Notes under the pieces: model-generated
What the model saw: only the letters and a program-made list of their open reading frames with translations
What the model was told of the DNA's origin: nothing
The model's database searches: none
Source: Nectonema munidae
Lineage: Eukaryota; Nematomorpha; Nectonematoida; Nectonematidae
DNA length: 64,000 nt
Assembly: GCA_030549495.1 (NCBI GenBank)
Contig: JAUIRK010000673.1
Location: forward strand, 1,426,001 to 1,490,000
Direction: 5' to 3'
Shown here: piece after piece, positions 47,030 to 59,463 of the stretch
Numbering within the stretch: position 1 is the first letter of the stretch
How the letters are laid out: the number at the start of each line of letters is the position of its first letter
Made by a program: the position numbers and the translations under genes

Positions 47030-49950
47030 AATGAAGAAACTAAGATGACTTATAGACGAAAAAGCAGAAAGATTGGAAAGGATGTAGTTGCATGTGAAAA
47101 GAGCAGCAATGGATTCGCCTTCCAAAGTAGAGTGCAGTGGGTCTATTGGAGATTGGAAAGTATGCGTAGGAACTATGGAATTGGGTTTGAAGATAGCAGA
47201 GGCTACTGCACATTAGTGGCTTGTTGAGGCATCAAAAAATATTCTTAGCTTATGTTGACTAATGCGGGATAGACAACCAGCAGATGTGGCAAGATTTTTG
47301 TTAGCTAGAATGTGAAGAGAATATGGGAGGAAGCTAGCGGAGAGTTTAAGATTTCCATTTATATGAGATGGCTTGTTTAACTGAAAAGGTATATGGGAGA
47401 GTTTTTTGTGTGTATTTTAAAGTGCTCTGTCCATCGTAAATTGAATTGAAAAGGAGTTAAAATATTTAACAGACATGGAAAGAGCGAGAGTAAAAGAAGG
47501 ATAGAGTTTCAAGAGAAGATGGGAAAAATAGTAAAATGAGTAAGAACTGTTTTTGATGAATTAAAAATATTTTATAGTAGATTGCAACAGATATTATCAA
47601 TGTTGGTTTGTTGAGAATCGTTGATGAAGGAGATCGTCGAAATAACATTAAGCGAAATCATTCTTAGAGTTTGTAAATTCAAGAATGGGATCAATGAGAA
47701 TTATCCAAATGGTATCAGAGAGGCAGCCTTCGTGTGGTGTAGATGAATGTGTGTAAGTGATTTATATTTGAAGATTAATTGGATATGAACTTGATTTTGT
47801 ATTCAGAATAGTTTTTGGCAGAAATATTGAGAAGAAGCGTTAGAAATATCGAGGAATATAGAAGATGAGGCTTTCTAATATTATTGGGATTTTTTCATGT
47901 AGATAGCAACGTTTGAAAGAGCAACTTCTGTACTCTTATATGGAAGATATGCGCATTGAAGATTATTGAGTAGATTTGTAGAGTCAATGTAGAAAAAAAG
48001 GCGGCTTCTGAGAATTTTTTCGAGGATTTTCCCAAGAATGGTGATAGGGCGCCAATTGGAAGCAATGTTAAGATCTTTGTTTGGCTTTAGAATAAATATG
48101 AGGCGACTTATTTTTTAAATGGCTTGAAAATAGGGGAGGGAAAGACGAGAGTTGAAGATCAGAAGTAGATAATAATCTATATTCAAATGATAGGTTTTCT
48201 GGACGTGTAGAGGAGAAATAAGGAAACAGATTTTGAGTTCAAACTGTTAATTGCTATAGTAATTTCTCTTATAGATACTTTTGGAAAGGAATTATTGTGG
48301 ATTGATGATATTAAAGAGGAGACAGGCGATCGAATGTATAAATGATTTGGGTTATCAGAGGACAGTGAAACTAAAGGAAAGAAAAGGGAATTATTAGCAC
48401 GTAATTCTTGGAAGCAGGAGAAAGGAATAAAAGGATGATCAGATTTGTTGTTGTGTCTTATTAGAACTTGATTGTTTTTCAAGGATTTTTTGGGTTTCGG
48501 AAGTCCAGGAGTTCTTTTTATCTTTTTTATTGCAGCTTTAAAAGAGAGTAAAGAACTTTGATATTGATGCTGTAAATCATGTGTCGTAGGTTTTCTAAAA
48601 TTCCTAAGACATCTACGGAATTGAGTATTTTAAAAGAATAAGTACAGAATTAACAAAACATTTTTTCTACGAAACGTCGTGTTCTTAGGAATTGAAAGTA
48701 AACGGCTGGAAGAAATGGAATTTTTCAGATGAAGAGGTAATGAATCAAACTCTGAGGGTGAAGATATAGAAAAAGCAACTTGAAGCAGATTACTAACGAT
48801 ACTTCTGAGGAATGAAAGCCAATGAAGATGGTTTTTAGATAAAATAGTTATGGAACATGATATTGGAAATGAAACAATTTGTAATCTGATATAGTGATGA
48901 TCAGAACCAGATAGATTATCAAAAATAGTCCAATTAAGTATATAATCTGGGAAAAATTTTGAGGTCGATGTGAGAGAAAGAGATAGAACCATTGATCATC
49001 TTGAAAATCTAAGCTCTTTGGATTGGTTTTCTATGAATATTTCTTGTGTTAAAAAAAAAAATTTGGGGATTGATCCCCTATGATTTTCTATAGTGTCCCA
49101 AAGGATAGATATAACGTTTGTGTCGGAAGAGATATCAAGGATAATACTTTAAATTGAAAAAAAATTTAGGAGAGATAATAATTTTCGTTTTTAATCTAAT
49201 ATTTAGAGCCTATTTATTTCTATTTTGGTTCTTTTTTATTCAGAAACAATTTTTGAATAGAGTTTGGGTAAAAAGTCACGCCGTGGGGGAGGAGACTTTA
49301 GCTTGAAAGATTGTATAGTTAAGAATAATCCTGGGGTTGTTGAGTAGATGTTTACAAGTTACAAGTTTGCTCGGTTTGCAGAAAACGGTATCTGGTGTAT
49401 TGGGATTAGAATTATATGCAGTTTAAAATGCTGGTTAGAATAAAATTCGAGAGAAGAGGATGTCGATTTTTTGAGCATAGGCCATTAATAGAGAGGGTTT
49501 TTACAGCTGTTCCTTTTTCGTAGGGCAAAGGGGATTGAATAAATTGGCTGCAAGAGAGTATTGATACGAGATTTGGAAATGGAGAAAATGTTAAGTTTGT
49601 ATTCATGTTTTAATAACATTTCACCGAAATGTGGCCTTCTTTTTACGAAAAGCGATAGGTTGACAGGGATTTATTACAATTGTAAGGTTAAGGTTTTTTT
49701 AGAGTTGGGTATGAAAAAGGAGTAAATGGAGAAGTAGGTGAGATGGATGTAGCAATAGGGCGATAGCAGTAGAGCTAACGCTAGAATAGAATGGGGTAAT
49801 ATGCAGTGATTTATTTGCAAATTGATTAGCATGGATCAAAATGATATCTGATATAAAGTTTACGAAATCAAGAAGAAGGTCTTTAAGGAGAGAATGGGTG
49901 GCCATGAATTAATCGAAAAGATTTGCTAGACGCTGAGAAGATGTTATATA
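47030..49950 (-). mobile_element. Eroded LINE with endonuclease and reverse transcriptase
   Basis: The whole stretch is purine-rich on + and C/T-rich as coding on -, unlike its flanks. Endonuclease end: FFPDYILNWTIFDNLSGSDH at about 48955-48900 (the GSDH motif). Linker: LLQVAFSISSPSEFDSLPLH. RT start: NWRPITILGKILEKILRSRL at about 48060-48000 with NNLQCAYLPYKSTEVAL. Palm: ILIDPILEF then a worn YFDDL (YADD box) near 47650. Stops and frameshifts are numerous and the copy is old. The RNase H fragment at 10.1 kb has the same C-rich coding bias and may belong to the same family. Confidence 0.7.
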
Positions 49951-50557
49951 CGGGAGCTTCATTATGGTTTCTTTTAGTATGGGAACCCATATAAAATGAG
50001 AAAGGAAAAATAAAAAAATAATTAAAAAAAACAAGCATTTAAATTATTAAGCGATGTTTTGCTAAGTTAACGAAATTGAAAAATATAGTGATAACGGTAA
50101 AATATTTAAAGAGCGTTTATTTATATTCAAAATTTAAAAATTAAAGAAATATAATTAAGCGAAAAAATAAATAAATTTAAAAAATGTTTCTGAATAGGGG
50201 ATTAAATTCAAATTAATATTGGTGGTCTTGTTAGTAGTTGGAGCGTGAGCTAGATTTTTTTTTACTTTTTAAATTTTAATTTTTATAATTCCTTAAAATG
50301 GCTGATTTAAAATAAAAATTTTCTCAAATATGGAATTATTTAGAATAGTAAAATTTATATATATTTCAATTATTAGTTTTAATAATTTATAAAAAAATTT
50401 TGTTACCTTTTTTAAGCTGTTTAGTTGGAGCAATTGAAATGGAGGATTAGCCATGAATAAAATAATAGTGTTAAAAATGAATATAATTAAATATTTGTGT
50501 TGCATATAGGATTAACAATAGAAAATATTTTTAGTTTTTTCCGAAAGTAAAATTAAA
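49951..50557. other. AT-rich spacer, nothing recognised
   Basis: A minus-strand ORF at 50293-50505 is Ile/Phe-rich by composition only. Confidence 0.4.
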
Positions 50558-52590
50558 GCTATTAGGCTATTCAGGAATGAATATTTTGACTAGCTATTCA
50601 GTTTAAAAGTAAAAATACTCTATTTGAGCAGAGATATTTTTTATAATGTTTGATTGTTAAATTTTTTAAGTAACACTGTACATAATTAATTAAATCATTT
50701 TTTTAAGAATAATAAAAATATATTAAAACAAAATGTTTCAGTTGTTAAAAATGTACTTGATCTATTTATGACAGCTGTTAGAATTTTATTTGTAGAGAGA
50801 AATAGTCAAAAAACGCAATGATTTTCTTGTTCTTGTATACTATGATTTTTTATGATTATTGTTTGTTTAAATAGTTTTTTTAATGATTTTGTGTTCTTAG
50901 ACTTAAATAATTTTATGAAAAGTGATTAAACTACCATTTTTTGTATTCTATGATTTCTTACAAAATGTAAAAAATACAAGCGTTACAAAATCACTCTATA
51001 AGGATTAGCTACTTCAACATTGGCTTTGCTGCTTATAAAAACTTGAAAATATCAAATAAACTATCTCATTTTTTATGCCTCCTATTATTTTGAAATTATT
51101 CTTAGAACAGACAGTTTCATTTTAAAATTGTGAAAATTGGTTTATTAGTTTATTTTGTTTCTTTTCTTATGTTAATTATGTAGCAAATTTTTCAATTTTG
51201 AGTAAAAGGTAAGTTGGTACCGTGGGTGTGTATTCATTGACAAGGCGCTCATGTCAAACTATGAACACATTGGTATCGATGAGGAATCGAATCCAGAGGC
51301 TTCCGTGCTGAGTCCATCATCTCAACCAACCTGCCATGTCACCCATAGAGTATTCTGTAGGGGGGTACGTCAAATTAGTTTCCAAAAACTTAAGTTCTAC
51401 CCTAAAATTTTTTAGTTTTTGTTGAAGTCCCATAACTTTTTCTGATAAACTTTTTTTCCTTAAAAGTTATTATAAAAGACAAATCATTGCAAAATGTTAA
51501 AAGTTATTTTACTTTTTGTAGCTTGCACCAATTTAGAGCTTTTAAACTATTTTTGAATGATGCTGAGAAAAATGAAGTACTGCAATCTTAATTTATTTTT
51601 TGATTTTTGTTTGCACAATTTTATCTTTATTTTATACCCTTTTTTGAGAGTCTAACGAACTTACACTTATTCTTATATACTAAAAAGAATGGAAAAATTT
51701 GAATACCAAGTTTTCTTACTTTAGTTCTGCTTTACATTTTTGATGGAAATTACCTCAGAAAAGTTATGTAATTTGGATGTGTTTTTTTTATTTATTTTTC
51801 TCAATAAAACATTTTTTCATTTTTTAGGATGAAGGAACAACTGAAAATTAATGAATGATTTTTTTCATTCAATAAAATTTTCAATTTTTTTATTGTTAAT
51901 TGATCTCTTTACCCCTTTTCTACACATAATTTGGAGATGGTGCGCATCTATTTGAAGTGAGAAAGAAGGAGCTATATATAAGTCCTCATTCATTGTTCAC
52001 GTTAAGCTTAATAGGGCGGGGGTTAAACTTTACATTAAGCTTAATTAAGAATGAAATAGAATAGAGAAGAGTAGGAATTCAGAAAAATTTGTTGTCTTTT
52101 TTAGAAGACGCTTGAAAGTTCGCCCCTCCTTCAATAATTTCAAGGATGTGCGCCCCTGAATCAATCACATTTTTTTCATATAAACATCACAGGGTGTCTA
52201 GTAGACTCTTTTCTTTCAGACTACATTCACTCATATAAAACTCTCCAACCTTCAGTTATTTGTTTTCAGTTTCTTTCTCTATCAATCAAATATCCTTTCA
52301 TCAATTCCTGTAATGTGCCTGATAGACTACTTCATTTTTAAATGAAAAGCCTATTCGCCCCCCAACAATTTTGGATTTTTTTAAATTAGTGTATATGCGA
52401 TATGAAAATAATTAAAATATTTTCGCTGGAAGTATAGTTTTTTAATTTCATCAATTTTGTAAAAAAATAAAATAAAGTAGTCTTATAAATTTACGCATGC
52501 GCTGTATACACTCTATTTTAAAGGCTTTACAGTATGGCTTTGTGAATATGCCAGATTTTTTTTGGAGATCGACCGTGATATATGTTGAGC
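50558..52590 (-). repeat. Long interspersed repeat, copy B
   Basis: Inverted relative of 21690-24115. Reading the minus strand from 52590 gives the same order of blocks, including the tRNA-like part at about 51240-51350 (GGCAGGTTGGTTGAGATGAT and GGATTCGATTCC), which here has a better B box than copy A. It has the empty site for the 574-bp foldback insertion and lacks the 42-bp-repeat element. It retains about 0.5 kb (51650-52150) missing from copy A. Confidence 0.7.
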
Positions 52591-52820
52591 TGTAAAGCTC
52601 TCATTAATGAAAGTCTGAAATCAGGAAAGCTAAACAAAAATACGATAAAGTGTCATGCCAAAACTTTTTCAACAACTTTTTTTCTATAGACTATCAAGTT
52701 TAACAAAACTGGATTTGTATGAAACTTCAAAAGAAGTGTCATATTGAATAGCAAAAATACAAAAGCCTCATACAATTGGTGAAGAGTTGAATTAACCATA
52801 CTCAATCATAATGGTGAAAA

Positions 52821-53130
52821 AATAGGATTCAAGTTCATGACACGCTCAGACACACAATTCCCTATTAATTTTCATTAGACAGTGTTAGACACAAAACATA
52901 ACGCCCTACATATACCATAATATATAGAGAGAATATGATTTCTCTCAGATACAATATTAATAATGTATATAGAAAATAGGATTCAGGTTCCTTACACGTT
53001 CAGACAGATAATTCCCTTATTGATTTCCATTAGTCAGTGCCAGATACAAAACATAACGCCATACCTAAGAAACATCATAACTTCATACATATACACATAC
53101 GCAAAAATTACAAATCATCCAATGAAATGT
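52821..53130. repeat. Tandem duplication, period about 154 bp
   Basis: AATAGGATTCAAGTTC at 52821 and AATAGGATTCAGGTTC at 52975 start two units. Each continues with CAGACA(C/G), AATTCCC, TTAG(A/T)CAGTG and ACAAAACATAACGCC. No coding content. Confidence 0.6.
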
Positions 53131-53379
53131 CTTAAAAAATATATATCACAATTATGATCTCATCAAACATGAAAATATCCCCCCACCCCCCGCCAATAGA
53201 ATAAATATTATTTTTTTTGAAATGAGTGACATTTAGTTTGACACCCAAAATCAGGGGTAGAGTGGATTGAAGATATTATTCATAATGAGGACTGTCTAGC
53301 AAAAGAAGAATCCATCAGATTCAAAAAGTATGCAAAAATCTTTTGAAGCCAAAACTCGTCTTGGCACCTTTAGGATCTC

Positions 53380-53620
53380 TCATTTGCACGATATGCAAAC
53401 ACTAAGCTCTCTAGCAGTACAAATTTTTCTAGGATTTTCTACCACTTATTTCTGCAAGCAAGCATTTTTTTAGTGTCCTTGGAATGAAAACCAAGAAACG
53501 TAACACACTCAACCTGTCATTTTACGCCAGCCTACCTCTTTCTGATATAAAAAATTTTACAGGCAATGTAGCCTCACACAGAAGAATCAGAGAACGCATA
53601 AAATAATGACTGATTAATAA
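53380..53620 (+). mobile_element. hAT transposase C-terminal fragment
   Basis: Translates, with one break, as VQIFLGFSTTYFCKQAFF then LGMKTKKRNTLNLSFYASLP and LSDIKNF. This is the hAT C-terminal dimerisation region (FATTYLCE.GFS....K...R..L). No partner ends were found. Confidence 0.6.
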
Positions 53621-54610
53621 GTATTATTACTGTGTATTGAATATTTTTTTGATTTATTTGTGATTTTGATTTAAATAAAAACTGAAAAGTTTACATTTGT
53701 GCTGCATCCTTAAATATATACAGCCAATAGTTCACTATATGACATGTGAAATTTATCATTTGAATGCGAAAAAGAAGAATTTTTGAAGCATTGTGTTGAA
53801 AAATATTTGAAATAATTGGCAATAATTTTTTACCTAAGCCAAAACATTATTAACATTCAAAAAGTAAAGTTATTCTAAATTATTTTTTCAAAAGTATTTG
53901 GTTTAGAAAATATTTACTAAAACCTTCTACTCATAAACTGAGCATTGTTCCCTTACAAGGTATGTGTGTAATGAAAAAGTTCATTCTTTAATTTTATTTT
54001 ATTTTTCAGCCTCTTTCTAAAAACACAACGTTAGAATATAGACTTATGCTGCGTTGGACACTAAAGGGAGTGTCCATACATTTATGCTTTAATCCATCTC
54101 ATATATGGATGTGACTATTTTTGAAATCAGAGTCGCAATAATTATAACGACTCAGACTCCTTCTCAAAGTGCGCCACGATGTTGATGCACGCTTCAATTG
54201 AATTTTAAATGATATGCACAATAATTTCGTCTCGTTTCCGAGAGGGGGTGCAAAAAGTATAGTGCATTTCAAATACCATTGATAAAATGTTGGTAACAAG
54301 TGATTTAGACTAAATGTTTGTTGGGGAGTGCTTTGCTTTACTTTCTCTTAAACTTGTTAAAAGCTGTATCAACGATATAGTTTGCAAGTGAATAAATATG
54401 CAACTATGCCATGTTATTAAAAGCATACATTATTTTGAAAGAAAATAAAACCTATATTAAAATACAATTGATCGGCTAATCATGATAACTCAGCGGGTGG
54501 GCAATAATTTCAAGCCGCGGTCCTGATTGAAGTCTACCTAGGGTTTAGCGAGTCACAATAAAATTTGCGTCAATGAGAATTTTAAAAGCAGAGTAGTGAA
54601 TTTCCTATAC
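53621..54610. other. Spacer, nothing recognised
   Basis: The stretch 54030-54290 has more mixed composition and a minus-strand frame with no known domain. No gene is called. Confidence 0.35.
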
Positions 54611-54884
54611 CTACGGTTCTCAACCTTTTATGCGTTAAGTACCCCCTGAGTTATAAGACCATCTTTTCGAACCCCCAATAATCTGACAATGAACAAAATG
54701 GTAATTTATTGTCTAACTCATTAGGGTACATTGTACAAATTGAAGGAACATACACTGCTAGCACTAAATTTCATATTCCGCAATTACTTCTATCTAAAAT
54801 ACTTCTTTTGTCAGCCATTTAAGTTTCTCTAGAAATCTTGTTGTGAAAACCTGGGGTTCGCGAACCCCACGTTGAGAACCCTTG
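54611..54884. mobile_element. hAT MITE, 274 bp
   Basis: Left end CTACGGTTCTCAACC and inverted right end CAAGGGTTCTCAACG are variants of the common hAT terminus CAGTGGTTCTCAA. Subterminal TACCCCCTGAG faces GGGGTTCGCGAACCCC. Flanks TCCTATAC (54603-54610) and GCCTATAT (54885-54892) agree at 6 of 8. An older insertion than the one at 12245. Confidence 0.8.
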
Positions 54885-54892
54885 GCCTATAT

Positions 54893-56634
54893 ACACAAGT
54901 CTCATTCAAAGACAAAAATTCAGATAAAATTTTCAATTAACCGCAGTTATTTTAGATGATTTTTAATTTAGCTTGACAAAACTTTCATGTGTGGCTGAAG
55001 CTTTGAATATTTATCCAATAATACTTTTAAATAAAATTATTCAAATTTAAGATTGAGCGACGGCCACTTCAAATGCCACATGTGCCCGCTGAAAAATATC
55101 ATCGTTCACTAAGCCATTTGCGCCTCCAATTTAATATTGTTTAGAGGACGAATTGCTCACAGACCGATTTCTTTTGAGGCGAAATTGACATGATCCCTTA
55201 TGATGTTTCTATCACTACGATATAAAAGAATTTCTATCTCTATGGCTTCATAAGGATGAGAAGCCACTCATTATCATGATTTAACTAATCAGAGAAAATT
55301 CTTTTAGAAATGTGATTTAGCTTCACTATTTCTAACACTGCTCAATTAATTGCCTTCAGTTATAAATACTGAGTGTGGGATAATGAGCTACTCTTGATCA
55401 GTATTACAACATGGGCACTCTTCGGCTACCAGACTTCGCCGCCTAACATAAATGTTGAATTACTTGTTTCCGATGACCAACTAATACCTATTCTAAACTT
55501 AAAAGTTAGTCGTTCCTTTTTATTAACTAGTCAACTAATTAAGAAACAAACAGGCTAACTAACCAAATAACAAGCTTGTTAACTAATTGTCTAACTAACC
55601 ATCGATTGGGAAACATAGTTATTTATAATATATAATATATATATTTTAATGCTAGACAAAATATTTTTAATAACAGAATTTTTTAAAGCGCTTTTTATGA
55701 GTATACAATTAATTCATACATCGTTATTTCAATCATTTAAAAGACCTCTTTCGCTTGTCACTTGATTGTTGATGTTACTTTATCTGTTTAAAGGCGAATT
55801 CTTTAAATGCATATATAAAGTCTAATTAATTTCTTGTTCATTTGATATAATGGTCCATTTTAATCTGAACCATAGTTGACCAGAAACAGGAACAAAGGAG
55901 AAATTTGAACAACGCCCTCTAAATTTTCCATGGATGTGAATATTTTTTATATCACATATCTATATGAGATAGTATTCTCTATAATTTAAAGCTTAAAAGG
56001 TTTGTCCCTATTGATTACAGTATCTGAAAGAGATAACGTAATAGAATACACAAAGCATTTGGATAAATGCTTTGATTATTATATTTATTAAATATCCCTT
56101 TAATTTATAGCATATCTTGAAATCCAGAGATATTCCTGTTATCTAAGGTTTTAACACTTTGATTAACTTTTTTTCTTCTATAACTTAATTATTGGCTGCT
56201 TATGTGTATATTTGTATAATATTTATTTTGCACTTGTATTATTTTCTGTACTAACAATTTCATTTTCATTCAATTATCGAGTGAGATTTAGGGAATAGAT
56301 TAGCTAATTCGCAAAAAAATTTTTATGTAATAAATTTTGATAATTATAAAAAAGAGTTTCGCCTCAGATGTACCTGTTATATATATATATATCAATGTAA
56401 TAGAAAAAAGCGATAAGAACTATATGATTTATATATATATTAAAGAACTATAGATTTATATGATTAGATAGAGAGCTATCTTTTTATGATCGAAATTTGC
56501 CCGTTTTGGCCAAACAGTTCGGCTACAATATATATTGAATTACGCTGAAATAATTTTGCCTCTTAGATTTGTTTAACACTATAGTAAAACTTTTTCTTCA
56601 CGTGTAATATTAAAATTTAGAAAATTCATTTCTA
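54893..56634. other. Spacer upstream of the RING gene
   Basis: No exon recognised. It contains AAC(T/A)AACTA-type repeats at 55555-55605 and short AT tracts at 55630 and 56375-56440. Confidence 0.4.
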
Positions 56635-57528
56635 ATGGAGGAAAATTTTTTCATATACTACATCTCTTGGAGTCTTTTGGCTTTTCTTATTTACAAGATG
56701 GTCACTGTTTATTTTTTTCAATTCGATCTACACCAAACCTTCACTCGTCGCCAAGACAAACAATGCGCGCAAAAGGTCAACGTTAAAAGCGTTCCCTGCT
56801 ACGTTTTTCTTCGTTTGAACGAAAACTTCAAAAATTCCGTCAAAAATGGCGTCAATTTAATTCTCACGTGTTCTCAAACAATTTCTCCATTTCAGTTCTA
56901 TTTTTTCTGGAATGTTGATATCAAAGAACTGCACTCTAAAATCCTTGCAAAATGGAAAGATTTCTTGCTAGATCTCGAACAAAAAAGATTCCTAAGCAGT
57001 TGTGTTGAAAGTGGTGTGATGCAATTTCCACAGAAAACCAGCGATAGTAGAAACAATCTTCACGAAGTGAAACTGTCGCCATCTTTTCTTAAAGAAAAAC
57101 ATTTTTTCTCCATTCTTAATCTTTTTTCTAAAAAGGCGCCAAAAGCTTCGTATCCTTTAACTGTTATTTTGGCGCCAAATTCTAGCGATCAAAGCAATGA
57201 TCCTTTGTTTGCGAGCATATATGTTATCCATCTTGATAATGATGAGAACACGCCGTCAAAAATGAAGTCATCAATCATGTTGCGTTATCTCAAATTCAAC
57301 TGTGATGATTCGCCCATTTATAAGATTGATAGTATATTCAATGTAAATGATGATATGAAATCTGATTACTCCAGTGAACATTTTTGCGTGATTTGTCAAT
57401 CTTCACCAAATACTCACGTGGTACTTCCGTGTAGACACGCTGTTTCATGTGAATCCTGCTTCATCCATTTAAAAAGTCAGTGCCCGTTATGTAGAAGCTT
57501 CTTCAATAAATATCTTATCATAGAATAA
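56635..57528 (+). CDS. CGRRF1: CGRRF1-like membrane RING-finger protein
   Basis: One exon, 297 aa (the vertebrate protein has about 332). CGRRF1 is an ER-associated RING E3 ligase; ubiquitin transfer is inferred from the family. N-terminal membrane segment about residues 7-28 (YYISWSLLAFLIYKMVTVYF). The middle is collinear with vertebrate CGRRF1: KNGVNLILTC, FYFFWNVDIKELHSKIL, a SYPLTVIL block and a block ending IYVIHL. C-terminal C3HC4 RING with ligands C251, C254, C266, H268, C272, C275, C283, C286, containing CVICQSS, VVLPCRHAVSCESC and CPLCRSFF. All eight ligands are present and the frame is intact. The ATG at 56635 is the first in frame and leaves the membrane segment at the N-terminus. 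The gene is intronless, as is RER1; native or retrocopy cannot be told here. Confidence 0.88.
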   Translation: MEENFFIYYISWSLLAFLIYKMVTVYFFQFDLHQTFTRRQDKQCAQKVNVKSVPCYVFLRLNENFKNSVKNGVNLILTCSQTISPFQFYFFWNVDIKELHSKILAKWKDFLLDLEQKRFLSSCVESGVMQFPQKTSDSRNNLHEVKLSPSFLKEKHFFSILNLFSKKAPKASYPLTVILAPNSSDQSNDPLFASIYVIHLDNDENTPSKMKSSIMLRYLKFNCDDSPIYKIDSIFNVNDDMKSDYSSEHFCVICQSSPNTHVVLPCRHAVSCESCFIHLKSQCPLCRSFFNKYLIIE

Positions 57529-57532
57529 TAAA
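57527..57532 (+). promoter_or_regulatory. AATAAA overlapping the CGRRF1 stop codon
   Basis: AATAAA starts inside the TAA stop (57526-57528). It may be too close to be used; no second perfect AATAAA is seen in the next 150 bases. Confidence 0.3.
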
Positions 57533-57736
57533 TTAAGTTTAATTAAATTATTCTATCATTTTTATTTTTTGTTCCTCAATTTTATTGTATCAATTAAGAT
57601 TACTCAATATTGATATTTTCAAGATGGAACAAGAGAAAAATTGTATGAAATGATCATTCACCATATCAAAATTTTTCGTTACTTGATTGAAATATTTAGT
57701 TTAAAAAATATACTATATTTAATAGGTAGAATAAGA

Positions 57737-58149
57737 CCCTATTACCGGCTTGTTATTTTTGATAGCTTAGTGAAGAGTGTTTTTTGACCCTCATTTTTCC
57801 TAAAATGTTAAATATAACCGTTTTATATAAATCAATTTTTTGACAGGTTTGATTGATTTTCATAAAAAATGAATATCGCCAATGAATTCAGCATACTTGA
57901 AAAAGGGTATATATGTGTAAAAAAACTTTATATAATTATCTAAATAAAAAGTTTCTTTTTGAGATTAGCTGTCAAATATAAATCAATTTTTTGACAGGTT
58001 TGATAAAAACGGACATCACCACTGAATTCAGCATAGTTGAAATATATATATCACATTAAAAATATTTATAAAAACGTATATCTGAGAAAAGAGGGGGGGG
58101 GACCCTCCCTAGCACTTGAGCGGAGAAATCTAGCCCAGCACTAATAGGG
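57737..58149. mobile_element. Short TTAA-type element, family 3
   Basis: Right end CAGCACTAATAGGGTTA and inverted left end CCCTATTACCGGC; the right flank TTAC and the left flank have lost TTAA. It carries the same two tandem units (ATTCAGCATA(G/C)TTGAA, TTTTTTGACAGGTTTGAT) as the element at 27256, in opposite orientation, and lacks the nested hAT and LINE found there. Confidence 0.65.
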
Positions 58150-58246
58150 TTACGCAATCTTTGTAAGTTTAAATAATTCAACTTTATTTTCTTTTTTTAT
58201 TCATATACTAATTACTATACTAATACTATACTAGTTATCATGACTC

Positions 58247-59340
58247 TTGTTTTCGCAATGTGGTGGACTCAGGACTATTATAAAATCCAAAAAATTTCAA
58301 TACATCACTAGACAATATCACTTGATAATAAATGTGGAATTTCTCATTTTTTTCATATCAGTTGTAAGAATATCTGAACCAACTACTACTAAAAAGACAA
58401 AACTGAGGAATTACAGAGATTTTATCATGTTTGGCTTTGTATCTGTAGATTCAGAACCTATCTGTCTTGAATGTTGTGTCATCTTGGTAAATGATCCATG
58501 AAAAAAGCTAAACTGAACAGCAACAGAAATGAAAGTTTCCTTCACCTGTTGGTAGAAATGAGGAATATTTTGTGAATAAAAAGAAAGACAGCCCATCAAA
58601 TTATTATCTGTCTTTGTAAAGAAGATGAAAATTGCAAAAAGAAGAAAAAGACAAGTTATTTGATCTCTGAAATTATTGCCCAAGCGGGCTATGATAGCTT
58701 GTGAAAATCAGATTCTAGGAAAAAATGCATCTATCGAGTACAATTCCACTTTTAAAATGACACTATTACAAGACATGATGAAATGTCTTATTTTGTTGAA
58801 GAGAAGTTCTTTTCTACAAAAGACATCGCTTTCCATCCATGATGATGAGAGCACATTCATAGCCAAGCTATCCTTTTGATCCATGTCAGATAGGAAAGAA
58901 ATATTATTCATTAAAGGTTTACCTGAAATCTCAGTGAAGTAATTCTGTATTTTAATGATAAAAGTATTCTATTGACTAATTTAATAAATACTGCATCAGA
59001 TGATGGGGCTGCAGCCATGACTGGAAAAGTGAAAGACTTTGTTTCTAGAATGAAATTTGTTGCTCCTTACAGTATTTGGTTCCTAAAAATATTTGGGGAG
59101 ACATGCACGGACCAACCGACGCTGCCATACATGCAATTAACTTTATCAAATCAAACTCAGTGAATGATAGATTTTTTGCCCAATAATTCTGTGAAGATTT
59201 TAAAGTTTATTGCTTCACACAGAAATAAGATAGGTGTTAGAGGACCCGAGTCGACTAATGAATTTGTGGGAAACATTAATCAACTTTCTCATGTTGAAGT
59301 CTCAAATGACTGTAAATCAGCTTGGGGCTGGAAGGTAGAT
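58247..59340 (+). mobile_element. Decayed hAT transposase (ZBED5-like)
   Basis: Remnants in order on +: FGFVSVDSEPICLECCVIL (BED-type start), SYLISEIIAQAG, then SDDGAAAMTGKVKDFVSRMK at about 58995-59055 (the GxCTDGAAAMTG catalytic region), then short pieces of the HC.IHR...NFIKS region. Several stops and frameshifts. It is related to the copies at 4.1-5.3 kb and 7.9-8.7 kb but is a separate insertion. Confidence 0.65.
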
Positions 59341-59463
59341 CAGAATTAGTCACGTATGCTCAAGAGATAAAAGGTTAAATGTGGGGATCGAAAATTACCA
59401 ATATGGGTAAATTTCAGAACGAAATAAACTTTTACCGTTTTAATGATTTTTTCAAAATAGTAA

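Noticed and set aside
48183-48992. Minus-strand frames as separate host genes
   Set aside because: They contain LINE endonuclease and RT motifs in order, with many breaks.
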